From: an uncultured Paraprevotella sp.
GTDB lineage: Bacteria; Bacteroidota; Bacteroidia; Bacteroidales; Bacteroidaceae
DNA length: 64,000 bases
Reading direction: 5' to 3'
Assembly: GCA_944319925.1 (NCBI GenBank)
Contig: CALUFQ010000007.1
Span: 1 to 64,000 of the forward strand
Part shown: one piece after another, positions 63,937 through 64,000 of the stretch
Layout: the number at the start of each line of letters is the position of its first letter
Numbering within the stretch: the first letter of the stretch is position 1
Notes under the pieces: generated by a model
Told to the model about the DNA's origin: nothing
The model's database searches: none
What the model saw: the letters and a program-made list of their open reading frames with translations, nothing else
Translations under genes and position numbers: made by a program

Positions 63937-64000
63937 ATGACACTCACCTACGTTTTCCATAGCGGTTTCATGCTCGAAGGAGCGGATGCCGTCCTCATTT
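63937..64000 (+). CDS. N-terminus of an MBL-fold metallohydrolase (cut by the window edge)
   Basis: Twenty-one codons are visible: MTLTYVFHSGFMLEGADAVL and one more. The Y-x-x-HSGF-x-LE opening is typical of metallo-beta-lactamase-fold hydrolases, in which the first strand carries an HSGF-type segment. An in-frame ATG at 63931 is an alternative start. No catalytic HxHxDH motif is inside the window, so the family call rests on the first residues alone. Confidence 0.55.
   Translation, partial: MTLTYVFHSGFMLEGADAVLI

Noticed and set aside
1..64000. CRISPR arrays, tRNA and rRNA genes
   Set aside because: No regularly spaced direct repeats and no tRNA- or rRNA-like sequence were recognised on reading the intergenic regions; a covariance-model scan would settle this.

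Overview
The window comes from a Bacteroidota chromosome, most likely order Bacteroidales. Three things show this. First, most transcription units are preceded by the Bacteroidota -7 element TAnnTTTG, with little Shine-Dalgarno signal. Second, several protein architectures are typical of the phylum: a fused MurF-alanine racemase, an aminoglycoside-kinase-like domain fused to a RapZ C-terminal domain, a GH97/PL11 glycan pair, GSCFA and DUF4105 proteins. Third, the gene neighbourhoods coaX - OM protein - lptC - corC - SurA-like PPIase and dxs-trkA are familiar from this group. By eye the G+C is around 50% or a little above. I cannot name the genus. No rRNA, tRNA or CRISPR array was seen.

Layout. 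1-2340 is an AT-richer accessory patch: an intact DUF4143-type ATPase followed by remnants of a TOTE-type primase/helicase gene and a GNAT gene. 2.6-8.7 kb holds valS, a PD-(D/E)XK (Rpn-family) nuclease gene and the membrane pyrophosphatase hppA. 8.75-9.48 kb is a non-coding island bounded by 20-bp near-perfect inverted repeats. 9.5-17.5 kb is a long minus-strand operon: nucleoside MFS transporter, bifunctional nuclease, rsmE, a DUF4836-like protein, an ABC ATPase and permease, and the kinase-RapZ fusion. 17.7-21.7 kb is a two-gene PL11/GH97 pectin locus. 21.8-29.5 kb holds an amidase, an MCE protein, dnaA, a nitroreductase, B12-dependent ribonucleotide reductase and folB. 29.5-30.6 kb is a second non-coding island, related in part to the one at 8.75-9.48 kb, which also carries one copy of a dispersed repeat. 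30.6-37.5 kb has murF-alr, GSCFA, dxs and trkA. 37.5-39.4 kb is a two-gene ATPase + DUF4435 (TOPRIM-like) module resembling the PARIS defence pair. 39.4-50.9 kb is mostly transport and redox: EamA, SF1 helicase, superoxide dismutase, nitroreductase, POT, SulP, Bcp, DUF2461, a second Rpn paralogue and a frameshifted thioredoxin-like gene. 50.9-63.5 kb is core: secA, a degenerate alkaline-phosphatase-fold protein, DUF4105, coaX, an OM protein, lptC, corC and a SurA/PpiD-like chaperone. The window closes with the second copy of the dispersed repeat and the start of an MBL-fold gene.

The most notable items are the ATPase-DUF4435 pair, the inverted-repeat-bounded island, the roughly 130-bp dispersed repeat (29678-29805 and 63600-63734, opposite orientation), a perfect palindrome across the sod promoter, and the frameshift that separates a signal peptide from an otherwise intact thioredoxin-fold protein at 49750-50855.
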